Origin: Pedobacter sp.
GTDB lineage: Bacteria; Bacteroidota; Bacteroidia; Sphingobacteriales; Sphingobacteriaceae
NCBI GenBank assembly: GCA_030149995.1
Contig: JASLGV010000435.1
Span: 1 to 7,614 of the forward strand
Direction: 5' to 3'
DNA length: 7,614 bases
Shown: one piece after another, positions 3,873-7,614 of the stretch
Layout: each line of letters starts with the position of its first letter
Numbering within the stretch: position 1 is the stretch's first letter
Made by a program: the position numbers and the translations under genes
The notes under the pieces: generated by a model
What the model saw: only the letters and a program-made list of their open reading frames with translations
Told to the model about the DNA's origin: nothing
The model's database searches: none

Positions 3873-4586
3873 ATGAAAACTTATATGATTACCTATGGCG
3901 ATGAGCGTTACCAGAATCAACGCCAGTTTTTAAAGCAGATGGCACAGGCATCTGGTTTTTTTAATGATGTACGGGTTTTTGAACCCAAAGACCTGGACCC
4001 CTTGTTTAAACTGAATTTCAGTTCGATTTTGAGCCAGCCAAGGGGTGGTGGCTACTGGATCTGGAAACCTTACCTGGTTGCCCGTACCCTGAGTGTGTTA
4101 AATGACGGGGATGTGCTGGTTTATTGTGATGCGGGCTGTGAAATTAATCCGAAAGGAAGCAGCCGTTTCAGGCAGTACATTGCACAGGTAAAAGATTCCG
4201 AAACGGGATCGCTGGCCTTTGAGTTGCCCCACAAAGAAATTGAGTATACAAAAAGAGAAGTGTTTGATTATTTTAACGTTACGCCTGATATTGTGGCCTC
4301 CGATCAATTGATGGCTACCGTGCTTATTCTGGAAAAATGCGAACATACCGCCTTTATCGTAGACCGCTGGCTGGAAACCTTACGCGATAAACCTGCGCTT
4401 TTTACGGATGAGGGAAATGCCCTTATTCAATATCCACAGTTTATCGATCACCGGCACGATCAGAGTATTTTTAGTGTCATCCGGAAAATGTACGGAACGG
4501 AAATTATACAGGACGATACTTATTTCCTGGATTTTTACCGGGACGGACTTCATTCGCCGATTTGGGCCGCAAGAAAGAGAGGGTAA
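3873..4586 (+). CDS. Probable GT-A-type glycosyltransferase (237 aa), YWIWKP family
   Basis: The protein opens with a short strand (MKTYMITYGD) and shows RGGGYWIWKPYLV (57-69), GDVLVYCDAGCEIN (79-92) and HRHDQS (193-198). The DAG at 86-88 sits after a hydrophobic strand, where GT-A enzymes carry the DXD metal and sugar-nucleotide motif. The W-rich segment before it and the late H-x-H-D-Q-S motif recur in uncharacterised glycosyltransferase-like proteins of polysaccharide loci; I know the pattern from memory and cannot assign a CAZy family. No membrane helix or signal peptide is seen, so it would act in the cytoplasm. It follows the ParB-like gene by 36 nt and is probably in the same transcript. 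It ends 125 nt before the convergent third GT2 gene, with a terminator-like hairpin between. The sugar and acceptor are unknown. Confidence 0.75.
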   Translation: MKTYMITYGDERYQNQRQFLKQMAQASGFFNDVRVFEPKDLDPLFKLNFSSILSQPRGGGYWIWKPYLVARTLSVLNDGDVLVYCDAGCEINPKGSSRFRQYIAQVKDSETGSLAFELPHKEIEYTKREVFDYFNVTPDIVASDQLMATVLILEKCEHTAFIVDRWLETLRDKPALFTDEGNALIQYPQFIDHRHDQSIFSVIRKMYGTEIIQDDTYFLDFYRDGLHSPIWAARKRG

Positions 4587-4658
4587 TACCTTTTCTGTGC
4601 TGAAGACCTGTTTAAATTTTACCTAATTTTAAAACCTGGAAGAAAGGTAGTCTTATCT

Positions 4659-4684
4659 ATCCCGATCTATAAACAGACCGGGAT
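4659..4684. terminator. Probable bidirectional terminator between convergent genes
   Basis: ATCCCGATCT (4659-4668) and AGACCGGGAT (4675-4684) form a 10-bp stem with a 6-nt loop. The one imperfect pair is A-C on the plus-strand transcript but G-U on the minus-strand transcript. It lies between the stop codons of the convergent genes ending at 4586 and 4712. Short T-rich stretches flank both sides (TTTATCT after it; AGATAAGA reading the other way), so termination is plausible rather than textbook. Confidence 0.5.
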
Positions 4685-4711
4685 TTATCTCTTTGAAAAT
4701 GATGTACCTGA

Positions 4712-5416
4712 TTATAGTATGTAGTATTCCAGGCTTGTGAGTTCTTCTACCTGCTGGTTAATTTTTTCGTCCATAGCTACTGCCTGTAGAAAATAAGAAT
4801 TGAAATGGTTTTCGCCCCAGGTATTGTTGCCATGATAGATGTATATGTACATAAAAGGTGCCCCAACTAAATTGAAGAGTATATTTTTAAGATGGAGGTT
4901 GAAAACAACCGCTGTATCTTCACCACGTTCCTGCTCCAGATACAACTGGCTCTGTAGGATTTCTTTTTCACAGAGTAGAGTACCTTCCCACATTCTGCAG
5001 GGCGAAAAGAAAGTTTCTTTATTCTGGAAATCGCATAATAAGATGCTTTGAATTACACTGGCCCTAAAAATGCTGCCTTTAATGGCTTCATACTGATATT
5101 CAATTCTTTTGTTGTGATACCAGTCGTCATCATCCCATACGCAGATATATGTGCCATTTGCCTGTTCAATGGCCCGGTTACGGGCTGAGCCGAGGTTTTC
5201 TTCGTCAGGGCGTTCCATAACCAGTAAACTAATGTCTGAAAATAAGGAAATTTTAAGTAATAAATCGCGGGTTTCCTGGTCTGATTTGGGGAAGGAAATA
5301 ACCAGTTCTCTGTTGCGATACGTTTGCCTTTCGAAACAGGCAATGGCTCTTTGTAAGAGCAGCGGACGCTTGCTGGTTACACAGATGCATGAAATTAAGG
5401 GATCTTGATTTTCCAT
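4712..5416 (-). CDS. GT2-family glycosyltransferase (234 aa), divergent third copy
   Basis: A single-domain GT-A family 2 enzyme, distantly related to the two tandem copies. LISCICVTSKRP (7-18) is the first strand, GSARNRAIEQANG (76-88) precedes WDDDDWY (94-100) with the DXD site, FFSPCR (136-141) matches the FFSP motif of the other two, and GED (165-167) occupies the catalytic-base position. The sugar-binding loop differs: ELVISF (37-42) replaces ELIIVDDG, so the usual early Asp pair is missing. That may change donor binding or, if the loss is real, weaken activity. There is no membrane segment. I chose ATG 5416 (MENQDPLIS), not the earlier in-frame ATG at 5482. The conserved strand then starts at residue 7, as in the paralogues, and the extra 22 residues look unlike coding sequence. 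Upstream is a 267-bp divergent gap with the 14-bp dyad. It is monocistronic as far as can be seen. Confidence 0.87.
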   Translation of the reverse strand: MENQDPLISCICVTSKRPLLLQRAIACFERQTYRNRELVISFPKSDQETRDLLLKISLFSDISLLVMERPDEENLGSARNRAIEQANGTYICVWDDDDWYHNKRIEYQYEAIKGSIFRASVIQSILLCDFQNKETFFSPCRMWEGTLLCEKEILQSQLYLEQERGEDTAVVFNLHLKNILFNLVGAPFMYIYIYHGNNTWGENHFNSYFLQAVAMDEKINQQVEELTSLEYYIL

Positions 5417-5526
5417 TGATTTAGATCTTTTAGGTGTAAATAATTGATTAATAACTGGCCAGCAAGTGTTGTGGTGTTGCACTTAATTGGCAATTTAAAA
5501 TTACCGGTTCGGGAAGTTTTGTAACA

Positions 5527-5540
5527 GGGTCAAATGTCCC
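5527..5540. promoter_or_regulatory. GGGTCAAATGTCCC dyad, copy 3 in a divergent promoter gap
   Basis: This lies in the 267-bp gap between the GT2 gene starting at 5416 (minus) and the GT10 gene starting at 5684 (plus), 111 and 144 nt from the two starts. The same sequence occurs at 2829-2842 and 3169-3182. A shared operator would tie the small-protein operon and the glycosyltransferases into one regulon; this is inference. The rest of the gap holds nothing else I can assign. TAATATTG at 5634 is only a poor match to the Bacteroidota -7 box. Confidence 0.5.
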
Positions 5541-5683
5541 AAAATGCATGGGGTTGCATTAAATACGAAAGGGTGTATTTAACTTAGTTATTGTACAACG
5601 CCTGTGGTTGTTTTAATCATATACTGATGTAGCTAATATTGTGTGCAATTGCCCCATTAACCTTCTAACACGAAAAAATAAAT

Positions 5684-6553
5684 ATGAAAAAAATCAAATT
5701 CTTTTCAGATTACGATCGCCCGGTTCAGCTATTGAAGCGGTTTATTGCCAATTACGATGTATACGACGAGGAACTGGCCTTTACCACGGGTGAGGATTAT
5801 GATTATGCGGTTCTCTTTAACCGGGCGAACGAAACGCTGCGCAGAGACGCTAAAATAATTACGGTAATGCAGGAGCCTAGCTGGAGTAGTGTAAACAGGA
5901 ACAATCCTTATTTAACCGGGAGCGATTACATCATCATCCACGACCGGCAGTTGTTTGAATCCTCCTTTCAAATCCATTTGGGAGGAACTGTTATTGAACG
6001 CCCTTCTTTTTTGTTTTATCACGACCAGGTTGATAGATCCTTCTATAAAGATTCGGAATCTGTTGAAAAGCAGCGGAAGGTGTCTATTATCTTGTCTTCT
6101 CTTGCTTTTGAAGCTGGCAATTATGGAAAGCGGCTCCGTTTGTTGCGCCGTATTTTAAGCTCCGACCTGGATATTGATATTTTTGGGAGAGGTTTAACGC
6201 TTCGCGACGATCGTTTTAAAGGAGAACTGAAATATAAACATACCGGTCTGTTGCCTTACGAATATTCCATTGCGCTTGAAAACTGCAATGAAAGAAATTA
6301 CATAACAGAGAAGTTTTTTGATTGTGCCTTATGTAATACGGTTCCCATTTACAACGGCGCACCCAACATTGCAGCGGTTTACAATGAGGCCTATTTTAAA
6401 ACCATAGACCTGGATAGCCCGGAGGTTATCAACCAGCTGAAAGATATCCTCAAAACAAAACCACCACAACCAGGAAGCGACAACAATAAGAAAAGATATT
6501 TTAATCAGTATAATTTATATACCCAGCTGAAAGAAATTATCTTGAATGACTAA
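5684..6553 (+). CDS. GT10-family glycosyltransferase, alpha-1,3-fucosyltransferase type (289 aa)
   Basis: This family transfers L-fucose from GDP-fucose to GlcNAc or glucose of an acceptor glycan (alpha-1,3 or 1,4 linkage). Some bacterial members use related sugars. The signature is clear: PYEYSIALEN (191-200), then YITEKFFDC (206-214) with the invariant T-E-K, then NTVPIYNGAPNI (218-229), which matches the YxFxIxFEN...TEK...G..P...GAP block of the donor-binding C-terminal GT-B domain. The N-terminal half is short and variable, as usual for acceptor binding; VMQEPSW (61-67) and HDRQLF (86-91) fit the early part of the family. At 289 aa it is shorter than Helicobacter enzymes and lacks their heptad repeats and basic tail. 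No signal peptide or membrane helix is present, so it is cytoplasmic. The ATG follows an A-rich stretch (CGAAAAAATAAAT). It ends only 5 nt from the stop of the convergent TolC-like gene. No GDP-fucose synthesis gene is in the window. Confidence 0.88.
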   Translation: MKKIKFFSDYDRPVQLLKRFIANYDVYDEELAFTTGEDYDYAVLFNRANETLRRDAKIITVMQEPSWSSVNRNNPYLTGSDYIIIHDRQLFESSFQIHLGGTVIERPSFLFYHDQVDRSFYKDSESVEKQRKVSIILSSLAFEAGNYGKRLRLLRRILSSDLDIDIFGRGLTLRDDRFKGELKYKHTGLLPYEYSIALENCNERNYITEKFFDCALCNTVPIYNGAPNIAAVYNEAYFKTIDLDSPEVINQLKDILKTKPPQPGSDNNKKRYFNQYNLYTQLKEIILND

Positions 6554-6558
6554 GGTAC

Positions 6559-7614
6559 TTACTCATTGAGCTGGCCGGTTACGGCGCGGTACTGTGCTGT
6601 TTTATTGTAAAAGTTACCGTAAGCACTTACCTGTTCTCCCTGGGCCTGTTGTACCTGTGCCTGTGCTTCGAGCAGATCTGAAATGCTGCTGAGCCCGCTT
6701 GCATAATTATCGCGTGTTACCTTCAGGTTTTCTGCTGCCTGTACTTCATTTTCTTTTGCATAGCGGATTTGTTTTTGTGCATCCTGCAGGTCGTACCAGG
6801 CTTTGAGTATGGCTACTTTTAATTGATCTTCTCCATCAGAAAATCGATTGGCGGCTATTTTTTCGGATATGCTGCGTTTTTTTAGCTTTTGTTTACCGGC
6901 ACCCCACCAATCTGAAATGGGGATGTTTATGAGTCCAAAACCAACAGGCATAAAGGTATGTCCGATGGGTTTGTTAAAGCTCCCCAGTTGTCCGGCACTG
7001 AAGCCTATGGATACCGATGGTAAATAATTGGCACGCTCGAGCCGGGTTTGAAGTTTTTCGCTTTCCAATGATTTTTTAAGCAACTGATAATCGTGGTTTC
7101 CGGTCAGGCTTAACTCAGGATTGCTAAATGGAATGACCGGTGTTTTGCTGGTGTCGATCCGATCCTGCACGGTAAGAAGTGAGTCGAAGGGTAAGCCAAG
7201 GTAAAAACAGAAATCGAGAATGGCTATTTTACGTCCATTGTTTAACTTACTTTTATCGAGCTTTAATTTGCTTTGCTGTACTTTTACCTTGAGCAGGTCG
7301 TTGCGGGCAATAAGGCCAGCTGCGAGCAGATCTGCCTGCTGTTTTAAAACACCATCAAGGTATTTCTCACTTACTTCGAGGGTTTTTTGCTGTTCCTGTA
7401 ATTTAAGCAGGGTCCAGTACTTGTTTTCTGTTTGCAGCAAGACCGAATCTTTTGATTGCTTTGCCCGGATCTTATTCACTTCTATCTGAAGGGCGGCCAG
7501 TTCATTTGCAGTTCTTATTTTTCCACCGGCGTAAAGTACTTCTGTGGCCGTTGCACCGGCAAAATAAAAATTGTTGATCCCTTCATTCAGAATCGGCGGA
7601 AAGGCACGAATAAA
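6559..7614 (-). CDS. TolC-family outer-membrane efflux protein, 5' end outside the window
   Basis: Trimeric outer-membrane channel subunit that pairs with an inner-membrane pump (RND, ABC or MFS type) and a periplasmic adaptor to export small molecules or peptides. The visible 351 residues hold the family's alternating strand and coiled-coil plan: VLYAGGKIRTANELA near the left end (residues 26-40) is the typical '(L/Y)-x-G-G-x-x-R' strand-to-helix turn. Long alpha-helical stretches follow (KYWTLLKLQEQQKTLEVSEK), then LAAGLIARNDLLKVKV, a classic loop between helices. The second half repeats the plan (PISDWWGAGKQKLKK; then YASGLSSISDLLEAQAQ). The reading frame continues to the window edge, so the signal peptide and first part are missing; the GTG at 7479 is an internal Val, not a start. 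It is convergent with and 5 nt from the GT10 gene and probably belongs to a separate export operon. Export of the small proteins through it is possible but unsupported. Confidence 0.9.
   Translation of the reverse strand, partial: FIRAFPPILNEGINNFYFAGATATEVLYAGGKIRTANELAALQIEVNKIRAKQSKDSVLLQTENKYWTLLKLQEQQKTLEVSEKYLDGVLKQQADLLAAGLIARNDLLKVKVQQSKLKLDKSKLNNGRKIAILDFCFYLGLPFDSLLTVQDRIDTSKTPVIPFSNPELSLTGNHDYQLLKKSLESEKLQTRLERANYLPSVSIGFSAGQLGSFNKPIGHTFMPVGFGLINIPISDWWGAGKQKLKKRSISEKIAANRFSDGEDQLKVAILKAWYDLQDAQKQIRYAKENEVQAAENLKVTRDNYASGLSSISDLLEAQAQVQQAQGEQVSAYGNFYNKTAQYRAVTGQLNE

Noticed and set aside
5417..5482. N-terminal extension of the third GT2 to ATG 5482
   Set aside because: The extra 22 residues precede the conserved first strand and have no match in the paralogues; ATG 5416 gives the usual family start.
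5448..5549. 33-codon minus-strand frame starting MHFGTFDP over the third dyad
   Set aside because: The GTFDP reading recurs only because the DNA dyad recurs; downstream residues differ between copies and the frame at 3169-3182 closes after two more codons. A DNA element explains it better.
7220..7489. Plus-strand open frame of 89 codons near the right end
   Set aside because: It lies antisense to the clearly coding TolC-family gene and has a low-complexity Ser/Leu/Cys composition typical of antisense shadows.
1..7614. CRISPR array, integron, insertion sequence or phage module
   Set aside because: The repeats seen are few, unevenly spaced and tied to gene starts; no transposase, integrase, cas gene or terminal inverted repeats could be found.

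Overview
The window looks like chromosomal DNA of a Bacteroidota bacterium, most likely of the Sphingobacteriaceae (Pedobacter/Mucilaginibacter type). The reasons are the moderate-to-low GC content, AT-rich start regions without clear Shine-Dalgarno sequences, the protein style, and small proteins of a kind I associate with this group. The lineage is inference. No rRNA, tRNA, CRISPR array, transposase or phage gene is visible.

Layout. (1) 98-3119 is a minus-strand block. In transcription order it holds small protein (3119-2868), small protein (2705-2448), GT2 glycosyltransferase (2375-1701), GT2 glycosyltransferase (1644-943), small protein (939-589) and small protein (352-98). The four small proteins (83-116 aa) are divergent paralogues with the layout W-Y ... 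S-Y ... (C)A-I/V-Y ... I-x-x-A/G-L. The two GT2 enzymes are ungapped tandem paralogues, about 58% identical by hand count. (2) 3246-4586 is a plus-strand pair: an unrecognised 196-aa protein with a ParB-like IIEGNGR motif, then a GT-A-like glycosyltransferase candidate. (3) 4712-5416 is a third, more distant GT2 on the minus strand, separated from the pair by a probable two-way terminator. (4) 5684-6553 is a GT10 (alpha-1,3-fucosyltransferase type) gene on the plus strand. (5) 6559-7614 is the 3' part of a TolC-family outer-membrane efflux protein on the minus strand, probably the end of an unrelated export operon.

Non-coding structure is unusually rich in region 1. Hairpins with a 9-bp stem lie 7-8 nt upstream of two small-protein starts. 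A third sits at the left edge, as if another family member began just outside the window. Their outer base pairs differ between copies while pairing is kept. A second repeat, reading KGKAENPEQSR in its best frame, precedes three of the small genes; in one case it forms the C-terminal tail of the upstream glycosyltransferase. A 14-bp dyad (GGGTCAAATGTCCC) occurs three times between genes, with a degraded copy inside one small gene.

How it may work together (inference): five soluble, apparently cytoplasmic glycosyltransferases sit with a family of small, signal-less, partly cysteine-bearing proteins, and with no flippase, polymerase or sugar-nucleotide gene in view. The small proteins could be acceptors or partners of the glycosyltransferases, as in glycopeptide or protein-glycosylation systems. 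Nothing in the sequence proves this. The alternative is a variable surface-glycan locus carrying a proliferating small gene family of unrelated role.
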